Positions 1 through 9,050 of a stretch of DNA of 64,000 nt are shown here, piece by piece. This DNA comes from Streptomyces sp. NBC_01463 (GTDB lineage Bacteria; Actinomycetota; Actinomycetes; Streptomycetales; Streptomycetaceae). The position numbers were made by a program, and so were the translations under genes. A model generated the notes under the pieces. The model did no database searches, had not been told where the DNA came from, and saw nothing but the letters and a program-made list of their open reading frames with translations. Positions within the stretch are counted from its first letter, which is position 1. Each line of letters starts with the position of its first letter. Where the stretch lies: NCBI GenBank assembly GCA_036227345.1, contig CP109468.1, forward strand, positions 6,758,001 through 6,822,000, read 5' to 3'.

Positions 1-285
1 GTCGTCGTCCACGACGTGCCCCTCCTCACGGAGAACGGCCTCGCCCCCCTCTACGACCTGGTCGTCGTGGTCGACGCCGCCCCGGAGACCCAGCTCGACC
101 GCCTCGTGCGGCTGCGCGGGATGACGGAGCAGGAGGCGCGCGCCCGGATGGCGGCCCAGGCCACCCGCGAGCAGCGGCGCGCGGTGGCCGATCTGATCAT
201 CGACAACGACGGACCGGTCGAGGCCCTGGAACCGCAGGTCCGCGCGCTCTGGTCGGAACTGGAACGGCGGGCCGCGGCCGGCTGA
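1..285 (+). CDS. coaE: Dephospho-CoA kinase, C-terminal part (5' end outside window)
   Basis: This is the end of a frame that is already open at base 1, so the N-terminal P-loop is outside the window. The visible part reads through [20 protein letters not shown], then the helix [12 protein letters not shown] and the terminal LIIDNDG segment. These are the CoA/dephospho-CoA lid and the C-terminal motif of dephospho-CoA kinase, which phosphorylates the ribose 3'-OH of dephospho-CoA in the last step of CoA synthesis. A GTG at base 16 is internal and not the true start. The next gene, a TPR protein, follows 68 bp downstream on the same strand. Confidence 0.88.
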   Translation, partial: VVVHDVPLLTENGLAPLYDLVVVVDAAPETQLDRLVRLRGMTEQEARARMAAQATREQRRAVADLIIDNDGPVEALEPQVRALWSELERRAAAG

Positions 286-353
286 CCCCGGGGCCGGAAT
301 TCCGGCGGCCGGGCCGACGTTCACCCCGCGGTGGACGAGGGAAGGATGCGACT

Positions 354-722
354 GTGCCCGAGAGGAACCCGGAGACCCACGTCATAGACTTCCGCGCGGC
401 CGAGCAGCTGCTGGCAGCGCGCGACCCGCGGGGTGCCGTGCAACTGCTCGACTCGGTGATCGCCTCCCACCCGGAGAACACCGCTGCCCGGCTGCTGCGC
501 GCCCGCGCCTTCTTCGCGGCCGCCCAACTGCGCCCCGCCGAGCTTGAGTTCGAGCTCGTGCTGGAGCGGGAGCCGGACAACGCGTTCGCGCACTTCGCCC
601 TCGCGCGCACCTTCGAGCGGTCCGGCCACCCGGAGCGGGCCACGCGCCACTTCCGGCTGGCGGCGGCGCTCGACCCGAACCCGGAGTACCTGAAGGCGGC
701 CCGCTTCGATGCGGACGGCTGA
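354..722 (+). CDS. Small tetratricopeptide repeat protein
   Basis: This 122-residue cytoplasmic protein starts at GTG 354, behind a GAAGGA ribosome site. Residues about 12-115 form three TPR-like helical pairs (AEQLLAARDPRGAVQLLDSV, then ARLLRARAFFAAAQLRPAEL, then AHFALARTFERSGHPERATR). It has no signal peptide or membrane segment. TPR units mediate protein-protein contacts; the partner is unknown. It lies directly after coaE, and a strong hairpin follows its stop. Confidence 0.85.
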   Translation: MPERNPETHVIDFRAAEQLLAARDPRGAVQLLDSVIASHPENTAARLLRARAFFAAAQLRPAELEFELVLEREPDNAFAHFALARTFERSGHPERATRHFRLAAALDPNPEYLKAARFDADG

Positions 723-747
723 GGGCCCGGCCCCTACGGCCGGGCCC
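723..747. terminator. Bidirectional intrinsic hairpin between TPR gene and DUF6343 gene
   Basis: A perfect 10-bp stem (723-732 with 738-747, all G/C) encloses a 5-nt loop, CCTAC. It sits between two convergent genes and lacks a U-tract, as is usual for Streptomyces hairpin terminators. Confidence 0.75.
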
Positions 748-767
748 GCATGTCCGGAGTCCGGCGC

Positions 768-1046
768 TCAGTGCCCGTAACGTCCCCGTCCGCCGGGACC
801 GGGTGCGTACGGCGGGATCGTGCGGTCCGGCCGGCCGTGCGGCCCCCGGCGCAGGTGGTGGACGATCACGGCCAGATCCACCAGGACCAGCACCAGCAGC
901 ACCCCGCAGGCCGCCGCCCAGCCCGGCCGGCCGGTGACAGTGAAGGCCGTCAGGCCGAAGACGGCCCAGGCCAGGCCCCATAGACTCAGCCAGAGCCGCA
1001 TCCGCAGCGGGCTGCGGGCGGTCATGGGCTCATTACCGGTACGCAT
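768..1046 (-). CDS. DUF6343-like small membrane protein
   Basis: This 92-residue protein starts at ATG 1046, with GGTGAGG about 7 nt upstream. It has two hydrophobic helices at about residues 17-38 and 43-64, then a basic, proline-rich tail (RRGPHGRPDRTIPPYAPG). I place it by resemblance in the streptomycete DUF6343 family, whose function is unknown. A much longer upstream extension of the frame is an antisense shadow of the ADP-ribosylglycohydrolase gene. Confidence 0.72.
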   Translation of the reverse strand: MRTGNEPMTARSPLRMRLWLSLWGLAWAVFGLTAFTVTGRPGWAAACGVLLVLVLVDLAVIVHHLRRGPHGRPDRTIPPYAPGPGGRGRYGH

Positions 1047-1125
1047 GGCGATCGCCTCACCTACCAGCATGGACCCGCGACGGCACTCGTGCGGCGATCC
1101 GACGGCAAAGAGTGGGGGCGGGGCC

Positions 1126-2244
1126 GTGAACGGCACAGCAACGGGGGACGCGGCCGTGCGCAGGTCCCGGATCCGCGGGTGTCTGCTGGGCGGGGCGATC
1201 GGGGACGCCCTGGGCAACCCGGTGGAGTTCCTGTCGCTCGCCGGCATCCGCCGCGCGCACGGCGAGCAGGGCGTCCAGGGGCTCACCGCCGACGAGGACG
1301 GGGCCGTCGGACGCGTCACGGACGACACCCAGATGACGCTCTTCACGGCCGAGGGACTGATCAGGGCGCACTCCCGGGCCATGTCCAAGGGGATCGGCGG
1401 TGCCGAGACGGCGGTCATGAAGCACGCCTATCTGCGCTGGCTGGACACCCAGAACCATCCCGCGCCGCCGGCCCGTGACGGGGGCGACCTCGTCCGGACC
1501 GGATGGCTCAGGCAGCAGCCCTGGCTGTACGCGCGCCGGGCCCCCGGAAACGCCTGCCTGAGCGGACTCACCTCCGCGCACACCCCCGACCCGCAGGGCC
1601 CGCTCGGGGTGCCGGGCCCGGTGAACACGGACTCCAAGGGCTGCGGCACGGTCATGCGCTCCGCCCCCTTCGGCCTGACCGGCGAGGACCCGGCCGGGGG
1701 CTTCGCGCTGGCCGCCCGGTGCGCGCAGATCACCCACGGCCACCCCACCGGTGCCTACGCGGCCGGAGCGCTCGCGGCGATCGTCGCCCATCTGCTGGCG
1801 GGCGACTCCCTGCCGGGATCGGTCCTGCGGGCCATGGACCTGCTCGCCCGCCACCCCGGGCACGAGGAGACGACCGCTGCCCTGCGCGGCGCCGTCGACC
1901 TGGCCGCGCAGGGCGCGCCGAGCGCCGGGAAGGTGGAGTCGCTCGGTGCGGGCTGGGTGGCCGAGGAGGCCCTGGCCATCGCCGTGTACTGCGCCCTGGT
2001 CCTGCCCGAGGCCGGCCAGGTCGCCGAGTCCCTGCTGCTCTCGGTCAACCACTCGGGCGACAGCGACTCCACCGGCGCGGTCTGCGGCAATCTGCTCGGC
2101 GCCCGCCACGGCGAGACGGGACTCCCTCCGGCCTGGCTGGTGCGCACCGAGGGACGGGCCGTGATCGCCGAGCTGGCCGACGACCTGTCCCTGGAGTTCG
2201 CGCACCCGGTGAGCTGGCCGGAGGGCCGCTACCCGGCCTGCTGA
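1126..2244 (+). CDS. ADP-ribosylglycohydrolase family protein
   Basis: This is a 372-residue DraG-type hydrolase that removes ADP-ribose from proteins or small molecules using a dinuclear Mg2+ centre. Metal-site motifs are visible: GGAIGDALGNPVEF near the N-terminus, DDTQMTLFTAE, and the C-terminal HSGDSDSTGAVCGNLLGA, which supplies paired aspartates. I chose GTG 1126 because GGGGGCGGGG lies just upstream and the longer frame before it is low-complexity and antisense to DUF6343. The substrate cannot be read from sequence and no partner ADP-ribosyltransferase is adjacent. Confidence 0.88.
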   Translation: MNGTATGDAAVRRSRIRGCLLGGAIGDALGNPVEFLSLAGIRRAHGEQGVQGLTADEDGAVGRVTDDTQMTLFTAEGLIRAHSRAMSKGIGGAETAVMKHAYLRWLDTQNHPAPPARDGGDLVRTGWLRQQPWLYARRAPGNACLSGLTSAHTPDPQGPLGVPGPVNTDSKGCGTVMRSAPFGLTGEDPAGGFALAARCAQITHGHPTGAYAAGALAAIVAHLLAGDSLPGSVLRAMDLLARHPGHEETTAALRGAVDLAAQGAPSAGKVESLGAGWVAEEALAIAVYCALVLPEAGQVAESLLLSVNHSGDSDSTGAVCGNLLGARHGETGLPPAWLVRTEGRAVIAELADDLSLEFAHPVSWPEGRYPAC

Positions 2245-2257
2245 GCCGGTGTGCGCG

Positions 2258-3334
2258 TCAGCCGGTCAGCAGCTTGGCGCGCAGCGTCTGAACGGTCGCC
2301 GCGTCGAGCTTCAGCCCCTCGCGCACGTACGTGTCGAAGTCGCCGTAGATGTGGTCGACCTCGGCGAACGCCGCGCGCAGCCAGCTCAGTTCGACGGCCT
2401 TCGGGTCGCCGGTGTACTGGTTGCTGGCGAGGAAGTCCGCCTCGACGGTCGCCCGGGGGACCCCCAGCAGGGTGAGCAGGACGGCGGTGCCCCAGCCCGT
2501 GCGGTCCTTGCCGGCGCTGCAGTGGAAGACCGTGGCTCCGGAGCCGTTCGTGGCCACGGCGGTGACCAGGTCGTGGAAGGCGTAGTCGGCGCCCACGAAG
2601 TTGACCATGAACGGGTATCCGATGGACTGGCCCAGGTCGGACGAACCGGAGAAGAGGCCCGCCGCGATGGCCTCGGCCAGTGTCATCAGCGCCGAGTCGT
2701 GGAACCGGATGCCGTGGCTGAGCGAGACGACGTCGGCGACCTGGTACGCGACACCCGCGGGCAGCCGGTCCGGGTCGTCCTTGCGCTCCTGGACGTTGCG
2801 CAGATCGACGTCGAGGGTGAGGCGCTGGGAGACCAGCCGCTGCTGCTCGGCGTCGGTGAGGCCGCTCAGCTTGTTGGAGCGGTAGACCAGACCGGAGCGC
2901 ACCCAGCGCCCGTCCGCCGTGCGGTAGCCGCCGATGTCACGGAAGTTGCGCGCCGAGGCCAGCCCGAGGGAGCGGTCGGCGACGACCAGGGGGCTGCCGC
3001 CGTCCGGGACCAGCCGGAAGTACCAGCGCCCGGCCTCCGGGAGCGTTCCCGCCGGGACGGTCAGCGAACCGGTGCCGGGCGCCGTGCCCAGGGCGATCCC
3101 GGTCGTGGCGTCGGGGCCGGTGACGGCGGTGACGGTCACCGAGGCGGCCGGTGAGGCCCAGGAGAGGGTGTGGCCGCCGTCGGCCGCGCGCACGGCGCCG
3201 GCGGAGGTGAAGGGGACCGCGGCCTGTGCGGTGGCCGAGGCGGCGGGCGGTGCGGCGAGCGCGGACGGGGCCAGTGCCGTACCGGCGAGAAGGGCGGCCG
3301 CGACGGCGGCTCCGGCTATGCGGTGCGTACGCAT
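2258..3334 (-). CDS. Secreted tyrosine-protein phosphatase
   Basis: This 358-residue exported protein has a signal peptide at residues 1-28 (MRTHRIAG, a hydrophobic core, ALA-A cleavage), then a beta-rich region. The phosphatase domain starts with NFRDIGGYRT at about 130. The catalytic P-loop is HCSAGKDRTG, with nucleophile Cys272 and Arg278, so it belongs to the DSP/PTP3-like bacterial tyrosine phosphatases. ATG 3334 was chosen because it begins the signal peptide and an AGGAGCACC-like site precedes it. It lies 52 bp after the next minus-strand gene, probably in the same transcript as the secreted hydrolases upstream. Confidence 0.88.
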   Translation of the reverse strand: MRTHRIAGAAVAAALLAGTALAPSALAAPPAASATAQAAVPFTSAGAVRAADGGHTLSWASPAASVTVTAVTGPDATTGIALGTAPGTGSLTVPAGTLPEAGRWYFRLVPDGGSPLVVADRSLGLASARNFRDIGGYRTADGRWVRSGLVYRSNKLSGLTDAEQQRLVSQRLTLDVDLRNVQERKDDPDRLPAGVAYQVADVVSLSHGIRFHDSALMTLAEAIAAGLFSGSSDLGQSIGYPFMVNFVGADYAFHDLVTAVATNGSGATVFHCSAGKDRTGWGTAVLLTLLGVPRATVEADFLASNQYTGDPKAVELSWLRAAFAEVDHIYGDFDTYVREGLKLDAATVQTLRAKLLTG

Positions 3335-3386
3335 GGTGCTCCTTGTCTGTCCCCCGCGGGAGGTCGTGCCCGGCGGGGAGGGGGCG

Positions 3387-5381
3387 TCAGGAGGTCGGTG
3401 TGGCGGTGCACGGGGCGGTGCCGCAGACATTGATGACACGCCCGGTGGTCAGGAAGGTGGCCTTCTGCTGACGTGCGGCGGGCGAGTTGCGGGGATCCTC
3501 GTGCGGGTCGTGGCCGTAATCGGGCCCGGCGGGCGGGGTGTTGGTGAGCGGGGGTGTGGGGGTGCCGCTGTCCCAGACGGTCATCGCCGATCCCCGGTAG
3601 GGCAGTTGACCGGGGCCGATGCGCCGGATGCCCCAGTACGGGACGGTGTCCGGGCTCCGGCCGTCGGCGAGCGCGGGCGACAGCAGCCGGGCGCCGATCG
3701 TGCGCGCCTCCACCTCGGCCGCCGCGTTCGCCACCTGGTGGTCCCCGTAGGCGATGTGCATCAGCACCTGGTGGTGGTCGGTGAGGTGGTTCGCGTACGC
3801 GTTCGTCTCACCGCGGTCCCACACCATCTGGAACAGCTGGAGGACGAGCTGCTGGCGCAGCTTGTCCGGGTAGGCCAGGTCCAGGACCTGCTGGAAGGGG
3901 GCGAAGTCGGCGCTGCGGTTGAGGAGCAGCCCGTAGTTCATGGCGGTGACGCCCAGGACGCCGCGCCGGATGTCGGGCGAGGCGGCGACCAGCGCGCCGC
4001 CCAGGATGCCGCCCTGGCTGTTCCCGTCGTACGCGAGACCGTGCCGGGTGTCGACGAGCGGGCGGCCGTCTGTGGTGCGGAACGCGGGGTCGGTGACCAG
4101 CCCCTCGGGGTGGATCAGGGCGCGGCCGAGGAACAGGGCGTTCAGCATGCCCTGTTCGCTGCGCTCCGGCACGGCGGGGAAGAGGTTCGGGTCGGCGAGC
4201 GCGCCGAGGACGACGGGGATGTCCTCCTTGGCCATGCCGATCCAGTCCGTCGCGCAGAAGGTGAAGTCGTGCTCGGCGGCCATGTCCTTGACGTTGCCCG
4301 CGCCGACCTCGGAGCGGGAGCCCAGCAGCCCGTGCCCGTAGAGGGAGGGGTGGGAGGGGGTGCGGAAGGCGGAGCGGGGGATCTCGCAGCGGAACGTGGC
4401 GAGCTGGGTGCTGAGGGGGAGCCGGCGGGGTACGCCGTCGCGGTCGCGGTGCAGGACGGAGCCGGGCGGGCCGCCGGGCAGGGCGAGATAGCCCGGCACG
4501 GTGATCTCTCCGGTGACCTCGCGGGCGATCCGGGCGTCCTGGCCGGCGGTGAAGTCGGTGACCTGGGTGACGGCGAAGCCGGGCGAGCGGTTGCCGAGCC
4601 GGCGGAACGCGTCGTCCCGGATGGTGAACAGGTCGCCGGTGAGGCTGCGGGTGGACGCGACGGTGAAGTCCCAGGCCAGATGGAGGTCCTGGGTGGTGAC
4701 CCCGGCCCGGCGCAGGGCGGCGAGGGCGGGGCGCAGCCGGTCCTGGCGGGCGCGCAGCGGATCGTGGGCGGGCAGCCGCCGGCCCGCGACGGCGGCGAAC
4801 GGGGCGGCCGCCGGGATCGTGCGGCCCGCCGCGTCCTTGAGCCGGCGCAGGGCCACGGCGTAGTGGTGGCCGTCGTGGAGGCTGCGGGCCGGGTGGATGA
4901 GCAGCGCCCGGCGCGCGGGGTCGGTGGCGTTGGAGTCCGGCTCGGCCCAGTACGGCCACCGCTCACCGGTGGTGGTGTCCAGGAGCACGACCGGCGCGTC
5001 CCGGTCCAGGGAGCGGCCGATGCCGGTGAGCGGGGCCGCACCGGTCGCCGCCAGGTCCAGGCCCGGCACCTGGGCGATCAGTGCGGAACCGGGGGAGAAG
5101 CCGTCGGACCGGTTCCAGGCGGCCGGGTCGACGGGCTGCCCGGTCACGGGGCGGGGCAGCCCGGCCGGGCCGAAGTCCACCCGGCGGCCCGTGTCGGTGC
5201 CCGGGTCCGGCCGGGTGTACCAGTCGTTGGGGAACGGCAGCAGGCACTCGGCGGGTGCCAGCGGATCACAGCCCCGCTCCGGCGGGTGGTGGCCCGCCGG
5301 AGCCGCGTGGGCGGGCGGGGCGAGGAGGGCGGCCGCACCGAGCGCCGCCGCGAGCAGTCCGTTGAGGAGCCGCTGCCGCAC
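3387..5381 (-). CDS. Large secreted serine-hydrolase-like protein
   Basis: This 664-residue protein has a clear Sec signal (MRQRLLNG, hydrophobic core, HAAPAG). The mature part contains GNSQGG preceded by HGLAYD, which fits the GxSxG nucleophile elbow of alpha/beta hydrolases, and HGLLGSRSEVG, an oxyanion-hole-like HG motif. Its substrate is unknown. It starts 3 bp after the stop of the SGNH lipase gene upstream, so the two are co-transcribed. I do not recognise a named family beyond alpha/beta hydrolase. Confidence 0.75.
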   Translation of the reverse strand: MRQRLLNGLLAAALGAAALLAPPAHAAPAGHHPPERGCDPLAPAECLLPFPNDWYTRPDPGTDTGRRVDFGPAGLPRPVTGQPVDPAAWNRSDGFSPGSALIAQVPGLDLAATGAAPLTGIGRSLDRDAPVVLLDTTTGERWPYWAEPDSNATDPARRALLIHPARSLHDGHHYAVALRRLKDAAGRTIPAAAPFAAVAGRRLPAHDPLRARQDRLRPALAALRRAGVTTQDLHLAWDFTVASTRSLTGDLFTIRDDAFRRLGNRSPGFAVTQVTDFTAGQDARIAREVTGEITVPGYLALPGGPPGSVLHRDRDGVPRRLPLSTQLATFRCEIPRSAFRTPSHPSLYGHGLLGSRSEVGAGNVKDMAAEHDFTFCATDWIGMAKEDIPVVLGALADPNLFPAVPERSEQGMLNALFLGRALIHPEGLVTDPAFRTTDGRPLVDTRHGLAYDGNSQGGILGGALVAASPDIRRGVLGVTAMNYGLLLNRSADFAPFQQVLDLAYPDKLRQQLVLQLFQMVWDRGETNAYANHLTDHHQVLMHIAYGDHQVANAAAEVEARTIGARLLSPALADGRSPDTVPYWGIRRIGPGQLPYRGSAMTVWDSGTPTPPLTNTPPAGPDYGHDPHEDPRNSPAARQQKATFLTTGRVINVCGTAPCTATPTS

Positions 5382-5384
5382 GGG

Positions 5385-6284
5385 TCAGCTCCCCTGGAGG
5401 TGTGCGCCGATGATGCGGGCGTAGTTCTCCTCGCCCTGCCGGTTGGGGTGCAGCGGGGCGGCCGCGGCCGTCGGCACGTACCCCTCGACCCACTTGGCCG
5501 ACGGCGCCTGGCAGGAGTCGTGGCCCTTGCTCGGGGTGGCGAGGTCGATGTACTCGGCGCCGTGTGCCGCGCTCTGCTGGGCGATCACGGTGTTCATCCG
5601 GTCGACGCTGCCCTGGAGGAAGTCGGCGTCCACCGGGAGCACCGGCTGCAGCGGCCAGCAGCCGCCCGGCTTGATGTAGAGCCCGTAGCCCGTGACGATC
5701 ACCCGGGCCTGCGGCGAACGCTGGTGGATGCCGTCCAGGACGGTGGCCAGCCGGGGCGCGAACTCGGCGATGCGCTGGGCCACCTGGTCCACGCCGCCCT
5801 CGGTCAGCTTGTCCTTGCACGGGGTGGCGGTCGGGTCGAGCTGCATGCAGTCCTGCGCGATGCCGACCAGACCGGTGTCGTTGCCGCCGATCGTCAGGGT
5901 CACCAGATCGGTGTCCGCGCGCAGGGCGTCGAACTGGGGCGGCGCCGAGCCCATCGGGATGTCGAGCAGGGAGAGCGACTGCTTCTCCGTCATGTGCTTG
6001 GACGCGGCCCCGCTGCAGGTGACGTCGTGCAGCGAGGCGCCGATGCTCGCGGCCAGCTCGTGCGGGTAGTTGTGCGTGGAACGGCCGCAGGCCACCGGGC
6101 CGGTGATGTCCGGGATGAGGGGGCCGGAGGCCATGGAGTCGCCGAGCGCGACGTACGACGTGGTGCCGCCGTCCGCCGCCCAGGCGCCGGAGGCACTCGT
6201 CCCGACCGCCAGACCGGCCAGCGCGAGCGCCGCGACGGAGGCTCTGACGGTCCGACAGAATGCGTTGCTGTACGACGAGTTCAC
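5385..6284 (-). CDS. Secreted SGNH/GDSL-family lipase or esterase
   Basis: This 299-residue exported hydrolase has a signal peptide at residues 1-37 (hydrophobic core ALALAGLAVG, then AWA-AD). SGNH blocks are all present: block I VALGDS with Ser50, GGND at 133-136, and block V APLHPNRQG with His279. Six cysteines in the mature part could form disulfides, as in streptomycete SGNH lipases. GTG 6284 is preferred over an upstream ATG because GGAGG lies 5 nt upstream. It is first of a run of three secreted hydrolase genes. Confidence 0.9.
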   Translation of the reverse strand: MNSSYSNAFCRTVRASVAALALAGLAVGTSASGAWAADGGTTSYVALGDSMASGPLIPDITGPVACGRSTHNYPHELAASIGASLHDVTCSGAASKHMTEKQSLSLLDIPMGSAPPQFDALRADTDLVTLTIGGNDTGLVGIAQDCMQLDPTATPCKDKLTEGGVDQVAQRIAEFAPRLATVLDGIHQRSPQARVIVTGYGLYIKPGGCWPLQPVLPVDADFLQGSVDRMNTVIAQQSAAHGAEYIDLATPSKGHDSCQAPSAKWVEGYVPTAAAAPLHPNRQGEENYARIIGAHLQGS

Positions 6285-6397
6285 GGCGACCTCCGGTGTG
6301 GGGGCGAGGCGGGGCATGGCGGGTGTCGCCGGTCATCATGCAGACTCGAACGCCGTCGTTTAACTGGTGGGTAACGCAGACTTCCGCGGGGGCTTTT

Positions 6398-7726
6398 GTG
6401 ACGCATGACAAAGAGCGGACCGCCGTCGGGGGCGGTCGCACCGGCCGGAAGGCCGTCGGGCAGCGGCCGCTGTGCATCGGCGGCCGCCCGGTGGCGGCCC
6501 AGCTGCGGGCCCGCGCCCCCGCCCTCACGAGCCGCGTCGTCGCCCGGCTGCTCAGCGATCTGCCGGTCTACGCGGAGCTGCCCCACGAGGAGATCGCGGG
6601 CGACATCGCGGACATCGTCCAGCACAATCTGCGGCTCTTCGCCGACGTCGTCGAGCACCGCAGGGCGGCCACCGACGCCGAACTCGCCCAGCAGCGCGAC
6701 TCGGCGGCCCAGCGCGCCGAGGAGGGCGTGCCGCTCGACGCCATCCTCACCGCGTACCAGGTGGGCATCGCGATGTGCTGGGAGGAGACCGCTCAGGACG
6801 CCGGCCCCGACGACCTCCCCGTCGTCCTGGAGATCATGAACCGCATCATGGTCGTCCAGCAGCAGCTGACCTCCGCGGTGAGCGGCGCGTATCTGGAGGC
6901 CCGGCAGATCCTCGACAGCCAGGAACACGGTGGCCGGCACGCCCTGATGGCCGCCCTGCTGACCGGCGAGGACCTGGAGGGCTTCACCCGGCGCACGGGT
7001 CTGCGCCCCGCGGCCCGCTATCTGACGATGACGCTCGCGCTCGCCCCGCACGACGACGAGGTGGGCCAGGCCCCCGGCCCCGGACGGGGGGTGGCCGCGC
7101 GCCGCAAGATCCGCCGCATCCGGACGGCCCTGGACCGGTTCGCCGGTACGCCCGCGCTGACCGCTCTCGACGCGACCGGCGGCACCGTCCTGCTGCCCGT
7201 TGCGGAGCCGCCGCCCTGGAGCGGGCCCGGCGGGCTCGGCGAGCTGATCGCCGAGGCCACCCGGGCCGCCGGGGTACCGGTCACCGCCGCCGCGGAGACC
7301 GCCCAGCCGGCGGCGGTGCCGGCCGCCGTGGCCCGTAACGCCGAGATCGTCGATCTCGTCGCGCGCTCCGGCCGGCCCGCCGGTCTGTACCGGCTCGCCG
7401 ACGTCCTGCTGGAGTACCAGCTGAGCAGGCCAAGCGAGGCGCTGAACGGGCTCGCACGCCTGCTGCTCCCGCTGGAGGCGAAACCGGAGCTGCTGCACAC
7501 GCTGGAGACCTACCTCGCCCACGGCCTGGACCGCAGGGCTGCCGCGGCGGCGCTGCACGTCCACCCCAACACCGTCGACTACCGCGTCCGCCGCATCGGC
7601 CGTCTCACCGGCCTCTTCCCGGCCCGCCCGACGGACCTCCAGCACCTCAGCGCGGCCCTGGTCGCCCGCCGTTCGGCAGCGGGCCGGGGAACGGGGGGAG
7701 CCGACGGCTCGTTCGGAAGGGCATGA
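6398..7726 (+). CDS. PucR-type helix-turn-helix transcriptional regulator
   Basis: This 442-residue cytoplasmic regulator has an N-terminal helical sensor region (about 30-170, rich in DLPVYAELPHEEI-type helices) and a central GGDEF-like fold region. The C-terminal PucR-type HTH reads LDRRAAAAALHVHPNTVDYR, followed by RVRRIGRLTGL. GTG 6398 follows a GCGGGGGC ribosome site. It is divergent from the lipase gene (113 bp between starts). Its stop overlaps the following methyltransferase start (ATGA at 7723). Ligand and targets are unknown. Confidence 0.87.
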   Translation: MTHDKERTAVGGGRTGRKAVGQRPLCIGGRPVAAQLRARAPALTSRVVARLLSDLPVYAELPHEEIAGDIADIVQHNLRLFADVVEHRRAATDAELAQQRDSAAQRAEEGVPLDAILTAYQVGIAMCWEETAQDAGPDDLPVVLEIMNRIMVVQQQLTSAVSGAYLEARQILDSQEHGGRHALMAALLTGEDLEGFTRRTGLRPAARYLTMTLALAPHDDEVGQAPGPGRGVAARRKIRRIRTALDRFAGTPALTALDATGGTVLLPVAEPPPWSGPGGLGELIAEATRAAGVPVTAAAETAQPAAVPAAVARNAEIVDLVARSGRPAGLYRLADVLLEYQLSRPSEALNGLARLLLPLEAKPELLHTLETYLAHGLDRRAAAAALHVHPNTVDYRVRRIGRLTGLFPARPTDLQHLSAALVARRSAAGRGTGGADGSFGRA

Positions 7727-8415
7727 GCGAACGAGTGGTACGTGAGGGTTATGCGGGGACGGGGCCCGGCGCGATCACGCCCGACGGCTGCGCGGTCGAG
7801 CTGTACTCGCGACTGGCGGTGAACGACGAGCCGGACATCGTCGCCGCGGCCGTCCCCGCCGGATCGAGCATTCTGGAACTGGGCTGCGGCGTGGGCCGCG
7901 TGACGCACCCCCTGATCGAGCGCGGCTTCGACGTCACGGCGGTGGACGAGTCGCCGCAGATGCTGGAACGGGTGCGCGGCGCACGCACGGTGTGCGGGCC
8001 CATCGAGTCGCTGGACCTCGGTGACGAGACCTTCGACGTGGTCATGCTGGCGTCGTTCCTGGTGCACTCGGGCGACGACCGGGTGCGGGACGGGCTGCTG
8101 CGCACCTGCCGGAGATACGTGAGGGACGGCGGATCGGTGCTCTTCCAGCGCGAGGGCGAGGACTACCACGACGTGCCGCGCGAGCGCGTCCACCCGGCCG
8201 GGTACACGACGCGGATCCTCTCCTCCGAACCGGTGGGGGACGGGGTTGAATCGGTGCGTGCCGAGTACGAGTTCGCGGACGCGCGCTGGACGCAGACCTT
8301 CCTCTCGCGGCCGATGTCGAAGGAGCAGTTCGAGGGCCATCTCGACGCGGCGGGCCTGCGGGTGGAGCGCTACCTCACCGAGGACGGGATCTGGGTACTG
8401 GCCGTGCCCAAGTAG
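7723..8415 (+). CDS. Class I SAM-dependent methyltransferase
   Basis: This 230-residue Rossmann methyltransferase has SAM motif I ILELGCGVGRVT (about 50-61), motif II acidic end VTAVDES, and DVVMLASFLVHSG after it. The C-terminal part (WTQTFLSRPMSKEQF, then a closing strand WVLAVPK) is typical of small-molecule methyltransferases. The ATGA overlap with the PucR-type regulator implies translational coupling, so the regulator may sense the same metabolite. The substrate is not deducible. Confidence 0.88.
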   Translation: MSERVVREGYAGTGPGAITPDGCAVELYSRLAVNDEPDIVAAAVPAGSSILELGCGVGRVTHPLIERGFDVTAVDESPQMLERVRGARTVCGPIESLDLGDETFDVVMLASFLVHSGDDRVRDGLLRTCRRYVRDGGSVLFQREGEDYHDVPRERVHPAGYTTRILSSEPVGDGVESVRAEYEFADARWTQTFLSRPMSKEQFEGHLDAAGLRVERYLTEDGIWVLAVPK

Positions 8416-8523
8416 CCGCGCGGTGAAGGCAATCGGTGGCCGGCGGGGCGATGACTTACGGACCGGGGCACGGTCTGTACTGGTGTGAGCGACACCGCGC
8501 ACCGCTTCCCCGAGGAGACCGTC

Positions 8524-9006
8524 ATGTCCCAGAACGCCAGAGCCGCTTCCGCACCGGCCGCCGCCGTTCCCGCCGCTGCTGCGCCCGCCTCGGACGGGCC
8601 CGTGTCCGGCGCGTCCGCGGCCGGCCGCGGACGGGGCGCCGTCGCGCTCAACGTCGCGCGGTACGCACTCGCCCTGTTCCTGGGCTTCAGCGGAATCGCC
8701 AAGCTGATCGCCCATGAGTCCGCCGTCGAGTCCTTCGGCCGGATGGGCTGGAGCCACGCCGCGATGTACGTCATCGGCGGACTGGAGACGGCCGGGGCGG
8801 TCGCGCTGCTGATCCCGCTCCTCGCCGGAGTGGCGGCAATCGCCTTCTGCGCGCTGCTGACCGGGGCGTCGGTCGTCCAGCTGACCCTGCTCGACCCGCC
8901 GAACGCGGTCATGCCCGCGGTCCTCGTCGTGGTGATGGTCCTGATCGCACGGGACCGCCGGGAGGGCACGGCGGCCCTGGTCGCACGGTTCCGCCGCGGC
9001 GCGTGA
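8524..9006 (+). CDS. DoxX family membrane protein
   Basis: This 160-residue membrane protein has a low-complexity Ala/Pro N-terminus, then four hydrophobic helices from residue about 42 (ALALFLGFSGIAKL, MYVIGGLETAGAVALLIPLL, AAIAFCALLTGASVV, MPAVLVVVMVLIA). The FSGIAKL motif with a following GLE is typical of DoxX/DoxD. I chose ATG 8524 because GAGGAG lies at ideal spacing; an in-frame GTG at 8485 lacks a good site. DoxX proteins have been linked to redox and oxidative-stress handling. Confidence 0.85.
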   Translation: MSQNARAASAPAAAVPAAAAPASDGPVSGASAAGRGRGAVALNVARYALALFLGFSGIAKLIAHESAVESFGRMGWSHAAMYVIGGLETAGAVALLIPLLAGVAAIAFCALLTGASVVQLTLLDPPNAVMPAVLVVVMVLIARDRREGTAALVARFRRGA

Positions 9007-9009
9007 GGC

Positions 9010-9044
9010 GGGCGCGGGCGGGCGTGTGGTGCGTGCCCGCGCCC
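9010..9044. terminator. Hairpin between convergent DoxX and lipoprotein genes
   Basis: A 10-bp all-G/C stem (9010-9019 with 9035-9044) surrounds a 15-nt loop. It is located just after the doxX stop and before the stop of the opposing lipoprotein gene. Confidence 0.65.
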
Positions 9045-9050
9045 GTCGGC

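Noticed and set aside
2934..6374. Long plus-strand open frame (1146 codons)
   Set aside because: It is antisense to three secreted hydrolase genes with signal peptides and catalytic motifs; the translation is Gly/Val/Arg-rich noise.
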